Source of the DNA: Oceanicoccus sp. KOV_DT_Chl
GTDB taxonomy: Bacteria > Pseudomonadota > Gammaproteobacteria > Pseudomonadales > Dasaniaceae
Direction of reading: 5' to 3'
Assembly: GCF_900120175.1 (NCBI RefSeq)
Contig: NZ_FQLF01000002.1
Coordinates: 744,001 to 808,000 of the forward strand
Length of the DNA stretch: 64,000 nucleotides
In this document: one piece after another, positions 10,099 through 20,822 of the stretch
Numbering within the stretch: position 1 is the first letter of the stretch
Layout: every line of letters starts with the position of its first letter
Notes under the pieces: model-generated
Database searches by the model: none
What the model was told of the DNA's origin: nothing
The model's input: the letters and a program-made list of their open reading frames with translations, nothing else
Position numbers and translations under genes: made by a program

Positions 10099-11387
10099 CT
10101 ATCGATGCTTATCAAGCACGACTTTAACTTTAAGCGCACTATAGCCACAGACAAAAAACGCCACAGCCGCAACCAATATCAATAACAAACGGGCATCAAC
10201 ACCAAACCAGGCAAAGCTTGCGGCTATTAATAAAAAACTAAACATGCCAATATTCTGCCCAAATTATTTGCTGCCAGGATTTTACCCAAGTGTTGCGGGT
10301 CACCGTAATATTGAATAATTGAATTTAGCGGCACAATGAATAAACCGCCGCATATGCCGATCACAAAAAAATTGATTCCATGAAACCATAGCGCTGGCAA
10401 TATCGGCAACCACAATAAACACAGCGCAATACCGAGCGCAGGCAAGGATAACCAGCGAATATTAAATACTGCATCAGCGTGTTCGCTCCGGGTAAATTTT
10501 GCCGCAAGCAGCGCCCCCACCATAATCCCAATACCGGTTACCGCCATCACTCCTTGAATAAATACAGTATTGGTTTCGCCAAGATCCGCTTTGGCAAATG
10601 CAGGAAAGGCCGCCAGCATTAATTGTGAAACCGACCAAAAACCTGCCAGGCCCACAATGGCAACAACAATAACCGGGTGGGAATATACTGGCTTGATAGC
10701 CTTGGCTATATCCTGACCGGTAATATATTCTTTCAGACTAAATCGCAACTCGGGTTTTGGCTGCTCCAACTCCGGCAACCGGTAAGCCATAATGAGTTCG
10801 ACCACGCTATTTAGTACCAGCAACCACCCGACCGGTGCAAATGCCTGTAAAATTGCGGTTTCATTATTTTCGCCAACCGTTGCATAATGCCACTCGAATA
10901 AAATCGACATAACAAAGGTACCCACCAGAATGGCAGTTATTGTTGTTGCCTGCACGACGCCGTTAGCTGCGGTTAGACGATCCGCACCCACTAATGCACG
11001 TATATAACCGTACTTAGCGGGAGAATAAAAAGCACTTTGTGACGCTAATAAAAAAGTCATTCCAAAAGCAGCCCAAAACCACCCCAAATAATAAAACAGC
11101 GTAATTAACAAGGTCAGCGCCACCGCCAACCAGGCGGCTATGCGCATAATATTATTCTTTGGCCAGCGATCAGAACAAAATCCGGCAGGGCTGAACAGTA
11201 GAATAAAGGGCAGTAGAATCAATGCGTTTACTATCGCGGTTAATACCACCTGATAATATCCGTCGTACACCTTAAATACGGTATTCTGGATCAACATTTT
11301 GTGCCCCTGATCAACAAATGCATTCAGGAATAACAAAATCACATAAGGCAGGAAGCCACGAATTTTCGCCAATGATTTTTTCATCAT
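10099..11387 (-). CDS. LplT-like MFS lysophospholipid transporter (single-base frameshift near 3' end)
   Basis: A 12-helix major facilitator protein with LplT/Aas-type signatures FYSPAKYGYIRAL, LTAANGVVQATTITAILVGT, GGLFIVPLNSIIQ and, at the frameshift, AANNLGQNIGMF. As written, the frame ends at 10227 with 386 residues. Adding one base at the CCC run 10258-10260 restores NNLG-QNIGMFSFLL and a last membrane helix ending at 10099, for about 429 residues. Such proteins flip lysophospholipids inward across the inner membrane for re-acylation. No aas acyltransferase is adjacent, so the substrate is inferred. The start overlaps the rsmC stop by 4 nt. Confidence 0.85.
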
Positions 11388-12445
11388 GGCGTCAATACCA
11401 ACAACTTAAAACTGCCGTTATTCGCCAACATATCGATGTCAGAAAAAAAACCTTTGGCTTTCCGCTCCAGCGGAATAAAACTATTAACCACAAAAAACGC
11501 ACGCCCTTTTGGTTTAAGCAGCCGCTTGGCGGTTTGCAGAAACCTATCGGTCAATTCACCACTGACATCAAATCCTTGATGAAACGGAGGATTACATAAC
11601 ACCAGATCAAATTTATTATTAATACTCGCAGCACAGTTATCCAGCACCACACTACCGCTAATAGCAAAGCGTTGAAAATTAATCTCACATAAAGCTACCG
11701 AACTGACATTGTTATCAGTAGCAGTAAACTCTGCATCACAGTGCAGTGCAGCCAACACGGACAGATAACCAAAGCCGCAACCCAAATCCAGAACAGAGGC
11801 AGGCGGAGACTCCATACTTTGCAATAGCTGATCAAGATGTTGAACTAAAAACGCACTACCCCGATCAATTTTTTTCCATCCATAGACCCCCGGCTTGCTG
11901 CATAAACTTATCTTCCGCCCATCAACATCAGTAGTAACGTCTACTTGCCGCTTATAATCATGATCATCTAATGGGGCAGACAACATATCGCCTTTACGCA
12001 GGCAGGCTAATATCGAACTATTGCTACTGCGCTGCTTTTCAACTAATTCTCCGAGATAACGTTGCGCTTTTTCACTATAAGTTTTAGCGCCTTCATTTTT
12101 ATACCCCGCTAAACATAACTCACCACCAGCAGACAAATAAACACCTGCATTATTGATGACATGATGGACGACAGGCTTTTCTTTAGATACGCGGTAGTAA
12201 ATTCTATCCAGTGAGTTATGTTCAAACTCACTAAAATCAAAATCACTCAACAAAACACTAAAACCATGTTGTGATAAAGCCAGAGACAAATCATAGCGAT
12301 TAGTCATCACCGTTAGATTATCTAAAGGCGTAACCTTAACGAGATCAGCCACAGCAATATTTTCATCAACGACCCACAGCGCGCGCTGCTCTTTGTTTAA
12401 TATAGCTAACTGGTGGCACAATAAATCAAAGGCATGATCACTCAT
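11384..12445 (-). CDS. rsmC: 16S rRNA (guanine-N2) methyltransferase, RsmC-like
   Basis: A 353-residue two-domain class I methyltransferase. The N-terminal half is a diverged, non-catalytic methyltransferase-like domain; the C-terminal half has the SAM motif VLDLGCGFGY (about 218-227) and the catalytic NPPFH (284-288) typical of RsmC/RlmG-type m2G enzymes acting on exocyclic amino groups. The ending ANNGSFKLLVL resembles the RsmC tail (TGRFKVY). It overlaps rsuA by 4 nt, so two 16S rRNA modification enzymes are co-translated. RlmG is the main alternative. Confidence 0.85.
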   Translation of the reverse strand: MSDHAFDLLCHQLAILNKEQRALWVVDENIAVADLVKVTPLDNLTVMTNRYDLSLALSQHGFSVLLSDFDFSEFEHNSLDRIYYRVSKEKPVVHHVINNAGVYLSAGGELCLAGYKNEGAKTYSEKAQRYLGELVEKQRSSNSSILACLRKGDMLSAPLDDHDYKRQVDVTTDVDGRKISLCSKPGVYGWKKIDRGSAFLVQHLDQLLQSMESPPASVLDLGCGFGYLSVLAALHCDAEFTATDNNVSSVALCEINFQRFAISGSVVLDNCAASINNKFDLVLCNPPFHQGFDVSGELTDRFLQTAKRLLKPKGRAFFVVNSFIPLERKAKGFFSDIDMLANNGSFKLLVLTP

Positions 12446-13137
12446 ATACTTGCCACTTCTTCAACTGTCAGTGCGCGGTACTCACCTTCACTCAACGCCT
12501 GATCCAAAAGAATTGCCCCAATCCGTTCGCGGTGTAATCTTTCGACATGATTGCCAATAGCAGCAAACATTCTTTTAACCTGGTGATACTTACCTTCGCT
12601 GATGGTCAATCTAGCCGTGTGATCATCTAATAATTCCAATGTGGCGGGTAGCGTAGGTTTTTTTTCGCTATCTAATTTTATCCCTTGCTCAATCTTTTCT
12701 ATCTGCTCAGGACTGATAGGATCAAACGTTTCCAGCCAATAGGTTTTTTTGCAATCCTTGCGCGGGGAAGTCACCCGATGCGACCAGACACCATCATCAC
12801 TGATAAGTAACAAACCAGTGGTATCAATATCCAAACGCCCGGCAATATGCAGCTGATCTATATTATCCTCCTCCAATAATTCCAACACTGTGATATGCGT
12901 GCGGTCTTTAGTGGCGGAAATATACCCCTGCGGCTTGTGTAACATGAAATATCGATTACTGACACTGCGCAGGTTTTCACCATCGATAGCCACCAGCGCC
13001 ACCTCACTCACTGCTGCCGTCGGATCGGTAACGACTTTACCTTCAACCGTCACCCTTTTTTGCTTAAGCAATCGTTTAGCCTCTGCCCGGGAATAATCGG
13101 TTACCGATGCCAAATATTTATCAAGTCGTATCGTCAT
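12442..13137 (-). CDS. rsuA: 16S rRNA pseudouridine(516) synthase family
   Basis: A 231-residue RsuA/RluB/E/F-family enzyme. The N-terminal S4 RNA-binding domain (1-60, RLDKYLASVTDYSRAEAKRL) precedes a catalytic domain with HKPQGYIS and the catalytic Asp103 in AGRLDIDTTGLLL, and the late motif EGKYHQVKRMFAAIGNHV. RsuA modifies U516 of 16S rRNA. It starts 3 nt from the DUF72 gene and overlaps rsmC. RluE/RluF are alternatives, but domain length and the rsmC partner favour RsuA. Confidence 0.88.
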   Translation of the reverse strand: MTIRLDKYLASVTDYSRAEAKRLLKQKRVTVEGKVVTDPTAAVSEVALVAIDGENLRSVSNRYFMLHKPQGYISATKDRTHITVLELLEEDNIDQLHIAGRLDIDTTGLLLISDDGVWSHRVTSPRKDCKKTYWLETFDPISPEQIEKIEQGIKLDSEKKPTLPATLELLDDHTARLTISEGKYHQVKRMFAAIGNHVERLHRERIGAILLDQALSEGEYRALTVEEVASI

Positions 13138-13139
13138 AG

Positions 13140-14009
13140 CTAAAATAATGCGGTTTGCATTTCGTCTTTAATCAATTTGGATAATGGTTGCCAACCAGGA
13201 ATACCTTTTAATAGTTGATGAAAGATAGCGGCCTGCTCTGGTGCACCAATATTATCCGGGGTATGAATAAATACTGTAGGCTTGATTCCCTGTTGCTGCC
13301 ATTCAGCTATTTTTTTAACCCATGGGAGTAAATACTGTTCGTTATGATGAAAGTCTGAGCCGCCAATAAAACGAATAATAGGTTTTTTTGCCGTAGTGAT
13401 TGCATGCACTGGTAAACGAGGCTTTTTTCGATGCGCTTCTTTTTCCTCCGCCGTCTGAGCAGATCGGCTAAATAAAGCACGACTATCAAAACAGACCCTA
13501 TCAACATTATGCTGCCGCAATAGTTGGTTAAGTTGCTTCTCTTCATCACCTCGATTAAAAAAATCCAAGTGCCGAACCTCCACAGAGAACTGAAAATCCG
13601 CCGGCAATTCCTTTAGAAAACCTTGTAGATCGGGTAGCTGACGCGGAGCAAAACTATCCGGTAGTTGAATCATAAAACTACCCAGGTTTTCAGCCAATGG
13701 CTCCAGGCGCTTTAAAAAATCACTGAATTCCACCCCACAATAGCGCAAATTATTTTCATGGGTGATTTTGCGTGGCAACTTAAAGCAAAAACGAAAACCC
13801 GTGTGCGCCTGCGACTTCCAACTCTGCACCACTGCTTTATCAGGCGTTGCATAAAAGGTGGTATTACCTTCAACACTGGCAAACACCGAAGAATAATGTT
13901 GCAGGAAGTTTTTACTATTGGCACCAGCAGGAAACAAACTGCCTAACCACTGCCGGTTAGACCACATCGGCAACCCTAGGTGATAAAAGCCATTATCCAC
14001 CTGATTCAC
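13140..14009 (-). CDS. DUF72 (YecE-like) TIM-barrel protein
   Basis: A 289-residue member of the DUF72 family: N-terminal YHLGLPMWSNRQWLGSLFP, FASVEGNTTFYATP, and WKSQAHTGFRFCFKLPRKITH are the usual conserved blocks, and VEVRHLDFF continues the barrel. No biochemical role is firmly established for the family. The start is GTG at 14009, with GGAG about seven bases upstream. It lies between prfC and rsuA in the same tight minus-strand operon. Confidence 0.85.
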   Translation of the reverse strand: MNQVDNGFYHLGLPMWSNRQWLGSLFPAGANSKNFLQHYSSVFASVEGNTTFYATPDKAVVQSWKSQAHTGFRFCFKLPRKITHENNLRYCGVEFSDFLKRLEPLAENLGSFMIQLPDSFAPRQLPDLQGFLKELPADFQFSVEVRHLDFFNRGDEEKQLNQLLRQHNVDRVCFDSRALFSRSAQTAEEKEAHRKKPRLPVHAITTAKKPIIRFIGGSDFHHNEQYLLPWVKKIAEWQQQGIKPTVFIHTPDNIGAPEQAAIFHQLLKGIPGWQPLSKLIKDEMQTALF

Positions 14010-14053
14010 TGCTTACTCCAAAGTTAATGTCTCAGCCGCTGCCTGAAAAATGC

Positions 14054-15634
14054 TTAGTGTTCCCTGGTGGACGTAAAAGTAATCTCTGGCCAACGTTCTT
14101 CCATAACCTGCAAATTAACCCGCGTTGGTGCCAAATAGGTTAAATGGCCGCCGCCATCTATGGCCAGATTTTCAGCCGCCTTGTTTTTAAACTCTTCTAA
14201 CTTCTTTCTATCCGCGCAATCTACCCAGCGTACTGTATGAACACTGACGGGCTCATAGATCGCTTCCACTTTGTATTCATCTTTCAAACGATAAGCAACA
14301 ACCTCATATTGTAACTGTCCTACCGCACCCACAATTAAATTGGAATTATTCAGCGGCATAAAGACCTGGGTCGACCCCTCTTCAGACAACTGCTGCAATC
14401 CTTTTTGCAGTGCTTTCATTTTTAACGGATCCTTCAAGCGAATAAGACGAAACATTTCCGGAGCAAAGTGGGGAATTCCGGTATATTTCAACTCCTCACC
14501 GGCAGTAAACGTATCACCAATCTGAATGGTGCCATGGTTGTGCAAACCGATAATATCTCCAGAGACCGCTTCTTCTACTGCCTCACGCTCACCGGCCATA
14601 AACGTCACCGCATCCGCAATTTTTATATCCTTAGCCAAGCGTACATGTTTCATTTTCATACCCTTGGTATAAGTCCCTGAGCATATCCGCATAAAGGCAA
14701 TACGATCGCGGTGCTTGGGGTCCATATTGGCTTGAATTTTAAAGATAAAGCCGCTGAAGTCTTCTTCATCGGCAACCACATCTCGGCCAAGGGTATGACG
14801 AGGTAACGGCGCTGGTGCCCACTCAACAAATCCATCCAGCATTTCACGGACACCAAAATTGGATAGCGCAGTACCAAAAAATACCGGGGTCAAGGTACCT
14901 GCAAGGTAAGCCTCGACATCAAATTCATGGCTAGCCCCACGAACCAATTCAATTTCGTCAACAAAGTCGTTGTAATACACACCCAATAACGCTTTGGCCT
15001 CATCACTCCCCAAGCCTTGTATCTGTATATCATCCGCAATCACATTGCTTTGACCATGCTTAAAAACATGAATAACATCGGTGTATAGGTTGTATACCCC
15101 CTGAAACTCCTTTCCCATCCCAATGGGCCAATTAATCGGCGCCCCTTTAATAGAAAGTACCGCTTCAATTTCATCCAACAAGTCAATCGGGTCGCGAATA
15201 TCGCGGTCCATTTTGTTAACAAAACTAAGAATCGGTGTGTCCCGCAGACGACAGACTTCCATCAGTTTAATGGTACGCGCCTCAACACCTTTTGCTCCAT
15301 CAACTACCATTAACGCCGAATCCACTGCGGTCAACGTACGATAGGTATCTTCAGAAAAGTCTTCGTGTCCCGGCGTATCTAACAGATTGACCATGCGTCC
15401 TTTATAGGGAAACTGCATCACCGAAGAGGTCACCGAAATACCCCTCTCTTGCTCCATACCCATCCAGTCAGAAGTAGCGTGACGATCCGATTTTTTACTC
15501 TTCACTGTACCAGCGATTTGTATCAGCCGACCAAGCAGCAACAACTTTTCGGTAATCGTGGTCTTACCCGCATCCGGGTGCGAAATGATGGCAAAGGTTC
15601 GGCGCTGGGCCACCCTTGAAGTAATAGAACTCAT
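14054..15634 (-). CDS. prfC: Peptide chain release factor 3
   Basis: A 526-residue translational GTPase that removes RF1/RF2 from ribosomes after termination. Visible are G1 SHPDAGKTT (18-26), the switch region [16 protein letters not shown]3 DTPGHEDF and G4 NKMD, then the RF3-type C-terminal domain. The length is that of the E. coli enzyme. It is the first gene of the prfC-DUF72-rsuA-rsmC-lplT-like unit and is divergent from regB. Confidence 0.97.
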   Translation of the reverse strand: MSSITSRVAQRRTFAIISHPDAGKTTITEKLLLLGRLIQIAGTVKSKKSDRHATSDWMGMEQERGISVTSSVMQFPYKGRMVNLLDTPGHEDFSEDTYRTLTAVDSALMVVDGAKGVEARTIKLMEVCRLRDTPILSFVNKMDRDIRDPIDLLDEIEAVLSIKGAPINWPIGMGKEFQGVYNLYTDVIHVFKHGQSNVIADDIQIQGLGSDEAKALLGVYYNDFVDEIELVRGASHEFDVEAYLAGTLTPVFFGTALSNFGVREMLDGFVEWAPAPLPRHTLGRDVVADEEDFSGFIFKIQANMDPKHRDRIAFMRICSGTYTKGMKMKHVRLAKDIKIADAVTFMAGEREAVEEAVSGDIIGLHNHGTIQIGDTFTAGEELKYTGIPHFAPEMFRLIRLKDPLKMKALQKGLQQLSEEGSTQVFMPLNNSNLIVGAVGQLQYEVVAYRLKDEYKVEAIYEPVSVHTVRWVDCADRKKLEEFKNKAAENLAIDGGGHLTYLAPTRVNLQVMEERWPEITFTSTREH

Positions 15635-15817
15635 AGTTTACAGTCTTTGGCTAATCGAAAAGTCGCGGATTATACCTCAGACACTGGCAATCCACACCTC
15701 AACATAAACCATGCACTCAAGCTGACGGTGCGACAATTTGCCGCGACTGGCAAGCCATACTTGCCAGAACCAGCTGGGGTATACTGCTGCACTACACTGT
15801 ATGACCGACTCACTAGT

Positions 15818-17119
15818 ATGCCAAAAACCACGATATCGCTAACTGCCTCCGCCGCCAATCTGCGGCGGCTTGCGATTATTCGTCTCATTTTAATTCTGGG
15901 GCTGCTCACAGCGATCGGGTATATCTATCTATCGCTAAAAGCCGACATCATCCACCCTGTCTATCTCACCATTTTAGCGATACTCAGCCTGTTAAATATT
16001 TTGACCTTTTGGCGACTGCAAAAACCCTGGCCAGTCACCGATCTAGAATATTGCGCCCAAATTTTATGTGATATCGCAGGTATAACTGCACTACTTTACG
16101 TCAGTGGCGGCGCCACTAACCCGTTTGTTTCTTACTATTTAGTGCCTCTCTCAATTTCTGCGGCAGTATTACCCTGGCGTTACACCTGGGCCATATCCGG
16201 CTTATCGTTAGCCGCTTATACTGCGCTGCTATTTTACTACCAACCACTACCCGCTTTTCAGCCACAACAGGGAGTACATGCGGGCCACCACAGTAGCGGT
16301 ATCAACTTACATATTTTGGGTATGTGGATGACGTTTGCGCTGAGCACGGCTTTAATTACTTACTTCGTTGTGAAGATGGCAAATGCCTTGCGCCTGCAAC
16401 AACAACTACAAGCTAATAATCGGGAAGATATTTTACGCGACGAGCAAATACTGGCTGTCGCCACACTCGCTGCCGGGACGGCCCACGAACTAGGAACGCC
16501 TCTCGCCACAATGACGGTGTTAGTTGATGAGTTAATTCAGGAGTCGATCAAACCAGAGCAACTGGATGCAGACTTGTTGCTACTTAAAAACCAATTACAC
16601 AACTGTAAAAAAATATTACAGGGTTTAGTATCCACGGCAGAAGCACATCAACCAGGGCATAGCAGCATGATCGCGGTTGAAGAATATATCCAAAACATCC
16701 TCGATCATTGGCAAGTACTGCGGCCACAAGTTAGTTTTTCACTGCATAGCAGTGAGATCCCACTTGGCTCAATTCAGGTCGACAGCACATTAGAGCAAGC
16801 GATTGTTAACTTGCTCAACAATGCTGCCGACGCTAACCCGGATAATATTGACGTGCATATATCGAGACAGGGTCAACAAGTACAGATCACCATTCGCGAT
16901 CATGGTAGCGGTATCGACCTGGCCATCGCCGAGCAAATGGGCAAACCTTTTATCACTACCAAGGGCAAAGGTCTGGGTCTGGGCTTATTTTTAACCCACG
17001 CGACAATTAGCCGCTATGGCGGCAGCATCAAATTATTCAATCACCCTGAGGGAGGCGCCCAAGCGGAGCTACTGTTGCCGCTTAACTCAGCCACGCTCTC
17101 AAACAGCGAGAACCATTGA
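15818..17119 (+). CDS. regB: RegB/PrrB-type redox sensor histidine kinase
   Basis: A 433-residue membrane histidine kinase. Six hydrophobic segments are followed by an H-box with GTAHELGTPLATM (His about 223), an N-box NLLNNAADANP and a G-box KGLGLGLF. GGATNPFVSYYLVPL (about 97-111) matches the ubiquinone-sensing GGxxNPF motif of RegB. The linker before the H-box has no cysteine, so the redox-active Cys265 of Rhodobacter RegB seems absent. I start at ATG 15818; the open frame extends to 15647, but those extra 57 codons would abut the prfC start and do not look like family sequence. The gene ends 2 nt before regA. Confidence 0.9.
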   Translation: MPKTTISLTASAANLRRLAIIRLILILGLLTAIGYIYLSLKADIIHPVYLTILAILSLLNILTFWRLQKPWPVTDLEYCAQILCDIAGITALLYVSGGATNPFVSYYLVPLSISAAVLPWRYTWAISGLSLAAYTALLFYYQPLPAFQPQQGVHAGHHSSGINLHILGMWMTFALSTALITYFVVKMANALRLQQQLQANNREDILRDEQILAVATLAAGTAHELGTPLATMTVLVDELIQESIKPEQLDADLLLLKNQLHNCKKILQGLVSTAEAHQPGHSSMIAVEEYIQNILDHWQVLRPQVSFSLHSSEIPLGSIQVDSTLEQAIVNLLNNAADANPDNIDVHISRQGQQVQITIRDHGSGIDLAIAEQMGKPFITTKGKGLGLGLFLTHATISRYGGSIKLFNHPEGGAQAELLLPLNSATLSNSENH

Positions 17120-17121
17120 CC

Positions 17122-17646
17122 ATGACTCGTATTTTATTGGTTGATGATGACACCGCTTTTTTACAGGTTTTATCGCGCGCGCTGCAACGAAGAGAGTTTA
17201 CGGTAAGCACTGCCGATAATACAGAACAAGCGCTGACACTAGCAAAGCAGCAAGAATTTGATCGCGCGATTATTGATTTAAAAATGGAGGGAGCTTCAGG
17301 GATAACCTTAATCCCCCAGCTAAAGTTGCACCAGCCTGAAATACAAATTGTTATGCTGACGGGCTATTCCAGTGTGGCCACTGCTGTTGAAGCAGTAAAA
17401 CTAGGAGCCTTAAACTATCTATGCAAACCCGCCAACACAGAAGAAATTCTAGCGGCGTTTAACGATGCTACCGACGTCAATATTGCAATCCCGGAAAACA
17501 GGCCCTCGGTGGATCGTCTGGAATGGGAACATATTCAACGGGTACTTAAAGAACAAGACGGTAATATATCTGCCACTGCCAGGGCACTGGGTATGCATCG
17601 CCGCACCTTACAACGCAAACTGAGCAAGCGTCCGGTAAAAGAATAG
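17122..17646 (+). CDS. regA: RegA/PrrA-type response regulator
   Basis: About 174 residues: a receiver domain with an acidic cluster (VDDD), phospho-acceptor Asp in IIDLKMEGASG (about Asp52), Thr in MLTGYSS and Lys in LCKPA, then a Fis-type helix-turn-helix GNISATARALGMHRRTLQRKL. This short architecture is that of RegA/ActR/PrrA, partners of RegB that control respiratory and redox genes. The ATG at 17122 is preferred over a TTG two codons earlier. The pair could regulate the electron-transfer genes at 48-64 kb, but no binding sites are shown. Confidence 0.92.
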   Translation: MTRILLVDDDTAFLQVLSRALQRREFTVSTADNTEQALTLAKQQEFDRAIIDLKMEGASGITLIPQLKLHQPEIQIVMLTGYSSVATAVEAVKLGALNYLCKPANTEEILAAFNDATDVNIAIPENRPSVDRLEWEHIQRVLKEQDGNISATARALGMHRRTLQRKLSKRPVKE

Positions 17647-17658
17647 ATCAACACAAAC

Positions 17659-18588
17659 TTAATCACTTACTTTATTTCTACCCGCTTCTTTAGCGCGATA
17701 CAAAGCCGTATCTGCCACACTAACTACCTCCTCCCAAGATTGCTGGGAACCTTCAGCCACACCGACACTTACCGTCAGGAAAGACAAAGGAGATTGTACG
17801 TGCGGAATTTTTTCGGCCTCAACAGCATGGCGTATTCTATCAGCTGCAACTATCGCATCAGCGCGAGAAGAACCCGGCATCAGTAGTAAAATTTCTTCGC
17901 CACCATAGCGATACACTCGATCTACATCGCGCATATTATCCTGAATAATGAGTGCCAGTTTTTTTAACGCCTCATCACCCTGCAGGTGTCCGTAATGATC
18001 GTTATATTTTTTAAACCAATCAACATCAAGCAATGCCAATGCATAATATTTTTTGTAGCGAATGGCAGAAGCTTCGGTGAAATCTAACTCCACCTCCATG
18101 GCACGGCGATTACCAATATGCATTAAAGCATCTTCATTCGATAATAAATGCAGTTGCTGATTCAGGTTTTCCAATTCAACCTGTCGCTCAATCAAATGTA
18201 CGTAGGCATTCACCATATCAGTCTGAGTGACCAAGCCGACCAGTTTTTCATCATCATCAACCACTAATATATGGCGTAACTTACGGCTACGGGCTAGCAA
18301 CAAGGCATCGTACAAAGATGTGGACTGCTTGACACAAACTGGCTCACGAGTCATCACGTCGGCAACCTGCAATGCCGCAACCGCGAGATCACCATGTTGG
18401 TCGCCAGTAATATTTTCATTAAATATCCGCACCACATCACGCTCTGTGATTATACCCTGCGGGGCGCCATCCTCAGTAATTAATACACAGGAACAGCCAT
18501 GCTCCTGCATTAATTTAATGGCGGACAACAACGACTGTTCAGGAGCGACTCCCGCTACAATATCTGTCATTAAATCAGCAATAATCAT
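17659..18588 (-). CDS. Diguanylate cyclase with two CBS domains
   Basis: A 309-residue cytoplasmic protein: CBS pair (about 1-125, including ITERDVVRIF and LVGLVTQTDMVNAYVHL), a short helix, then a GGDEF domain. The active-site motif is GGEEI (intact GGEE), and an I-site RDVD lies five residues upstream, so catalysis and c-di-GMP product inhibition both look possible. CBS domains usually bind adenine nucleotides, suggesting energy-state control of c-di-GMP. It is convergent with regA and lies 26 nt downstream of the VOC gene. Confidence 0.92.
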   Translation of the reverse strand: MIIADLMTDIVAGVAPEQSLLSAIKLMQEHGCSCVLITEDGAPQGIITERDVVRIFNENITGDQHGDLAVAALQVADVMTREPVCVKQSTSLYDALLLARSRKLRHILVVDDDEKLVGLVTQTDMVNAYVHLIERQVELENLNQQLHLLSNEDALMHIGNRRAMEVELDFTEASAIRYKKYYALALLDVDWFKKYNDHYGHLQGDEALKKLALIIQDNMRDVDRVYRYGGEEILLLMPGSSRADAIVAADRIRHAVEAEKIPHVQSPLSFLTVSVGVAEGSQQSWEEVVSVADTALYRAKEAGRNKVSD

Positions 18589-18614
18589 ACCTTGGTCTCT
18601 TTACAACATTACAC

Positions 18615-19085
18615 TCAACTAGCACTATTAATTTCTATTAGCTCTATTAATAAATCACCGGTGCTATTGGGATCCAAATAACATAATTTTTTCTCACCAA
18701 AATCAACTACACCGTTAGGTGTCACGTGACCTGGCACAATACCTACTTTTTCCAGTGCAGCAACAGCAGCCTCAATATCACTGACCAAATAGGCTACATG
18801 ATTAATACCGGCCATACCGGAGGGCATAGCTAGCAACAATTCTTTAAAATATTCAGATACCGGCTCAATCAACTCAAACTCTGTGCCGCCCACAGTGACA
18901 AAGGCAAAGTTCGTCATCACCTCCACACCCGGTGGGTTAGCGGGGATACGGATATCATCATCGGTCACACCGTAAACGCGCTTAAAGTTAGCCAGCGCGG
19001 CATCCATATCGGTGACCACATGCCCAACATGAGCCAAGCCAATAATAAAATCTTTTAAATTGTTAGTTAATTGTGCCACTACCAT
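18615..19085 (-). CDS. VOC/glyoxalase-family protein, methylmalonyl-CoA-epimerase-like
   Basis: 156 residues with two VOC modules. Metal-ligand candidates are His in GLAHVGHVV, Glu in GGTEFELIEP, His in GINHVAYLVSD and Glu in LLIELIEI, the H/E/H/E set of methylmalonyl-CoA epimerase and glyoxalase I relatives. No mutase or propionyl-CoA carboxylase gene is nearby, so the substrate is unknown. It lies between ggt and the CBS-GGDEF gene, 19-26 nt from each, so it is probably cotranscribed with them. Confidence 0.8.
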   Translation of the reverse strand: MVVAQLTNNLKDFIIGLAHVGHVVTDMDAALANFKRVYGVTDDDIRIPANPPGVEVMTNFAFVTVGGTEFELIEPVSEYFKELLLAMPSGMAGINHVAYLVSDIEAAVAALEKVGIVPGHVTPNGVVDFGEKKLCYLDPNSTGDLLIELIEINSAS

Positions 19086-19104
19086 TATTACCTTTTAGCC
19101 GAAA

Positions 19105-20822
19105 TCAGTTTGCCATATTTTGTTTAACTATCCGCGGCTCTGCGGAAGCTTCAAATCCAGATGCCGTCGACTTGATCGCCATACTGGTACCGTTATAAGG
19201 GCGAAAATATAATTTGTGCCCCCTTTCTTCAAGGACGGTCTGCACAGGGGGCGGCAAACTTTTCTCGGCCATTGTCACCGCTGGCAACCACTGGTTGTGT
19301 ACGCGAGGTGTGGCCAATGATTGCTGTACTGACATACCCAGATCTAACATATTAACCAAGCCTTGAACAACCTGGGTAATAATAGTCGGGCCACCGGCAG
19401 CGCCTAAAGCAATTAATGGCTTACCTTGATGCACGACTATAGTCGGACTCATACTTGATAAAGGCCGTTTACCTGGCTGAATATTGTTAGCCTCGTTCCC
19501 CACCAGACCAAAAGCATTAGGTACGCCAGGCTGAATTGAAAAATCATCCATTTGATTATTCATCACTACACCGGTACCCGGAATAATTACTTTAGAACCA
19601 AAGCTGGTATTGACCGTTGTGGTAATCGCCACCCAATTACCCCACTTATCTGCCGCTGAAATATGCGTTGTGTGCTTACCAAAAAAATCAATCTCTGCAT
19701 TTGGCGGCAGACCGTGCTGCACATCTGTCGCTGCCTTTTTCATATTGATTGTTGTCGCTAACTGTTTGGCATAGGCTGGATCAATCAAACCTTTAGGCAC
19801 AGATACAAAATCAGGATCGCCCAAAAAATGTGCCCGATCAGCAAAGGCCAATTTCATCGCCTCTGCTAGCAGATGGTAACGATCAGCTTCTGATAATTGA
19901 CTAACGTCGAATTGCTCTAGAATATTTAGAATTTGTGCGACATGAACACCACCAGAACTTGGAGGCGGAAAGCCATATATAGTATGCCCGCGATACTGAC
20001 TTTTGATGGGTTCACGCTGCAGCATTTGATAGCCACTAAAATCTTCATAGCGGACAATACCACCATTGGCCTTCATCCATAGATCGACTTCTCTAGCGAA
20101 ACCACCCCGATAAAAATAATCAACGCCGTGCTCAGCTATTTGTCGATACGTTTTAGCTAAATCCGTTTGTATAAACTGATGCCCCGCCGGCCAAGGCTCA
20201 CCTTTGGCATCCAGATAGACAGCAGCACTAGCCGGAAATAACTGCAGTTTTTTTTGTGTCGATTTAATCCGCGCATTGGAAACGTGACTAAGGGCAAAAC
20301 CTTGTTCTGCGACATCCGCGGCCGGTAGCAAACACTCTTTCAGAGTGAACTTTCCACCCTGCGATAACATATAGTCATAGACTGCCAGTGAACCTGGAAC
20401 ACCGATAGCCAACGCTCCGGTCTGACTCAAATCACTATTGGCCTTGCCATCGCGGACATACATATCACGATACGCTGCAGCGGGCGCCATCTCTCTGCCA
20501 TCCAATGCCTGCACACGACCATCCGCATAACGAATCAATGCAAAATTACCGCCGCCAATACCGGAATTATGACCATCAACCACGCCCAGCATAAGCGCTG
20601 CCGCTACTGCAGCATCGAGGGCATTACCCCTTTTTCAAGCATATTGAGGCCGGCCTGAGTCGCCAACGGATGTACAGTAGCCACGGCACCGGCAGCATTC
20701 TCACTGGTTCTGGCGTAGTTGGCAGCATCGCTGTAAAGGCTTTGCGCAACAGCCTCCGCCGCCATCACTAGCCAGCTCGCGATAACAAACACTACCGTCA
20801 CTGACCGGATACCCACTTTCAT
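19105..20822 (-). CDS. ggt: Periplasmic gamma-glutamyltransferase (single-base frameshift)
   Basis: An Ntn-hydrolase that cleaves gamma-glutamyl bonds such as that in glutathione. A signal peptide (about 1-28, ending AEAVAQ) precedes HPLATQAGLNMLEKG. At the CCCC run 20627-20630 one base is missing: restoring it gives EKGGNALDAAVAAALMLGVV and joins both halves (about 572 residues). The autoprocessing Thr lies in KHTTHISAAD, and PLSSMSPTIV and GAAGGPTI are the substrate loops. I start at 20822 (ATG with GAGG just upstream) rather than 20834. As written, the N-terminal piece stops after about 70 residues. Confidence 0.88.

Noticed and set aside
15647-15817. N-terminal extension of regB back to 15647
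   Set aside because: It would begin 12 bp from the divergent prfC start, leaving no promoter, and does not resemble the family; ATG 15818 gives the expected length.
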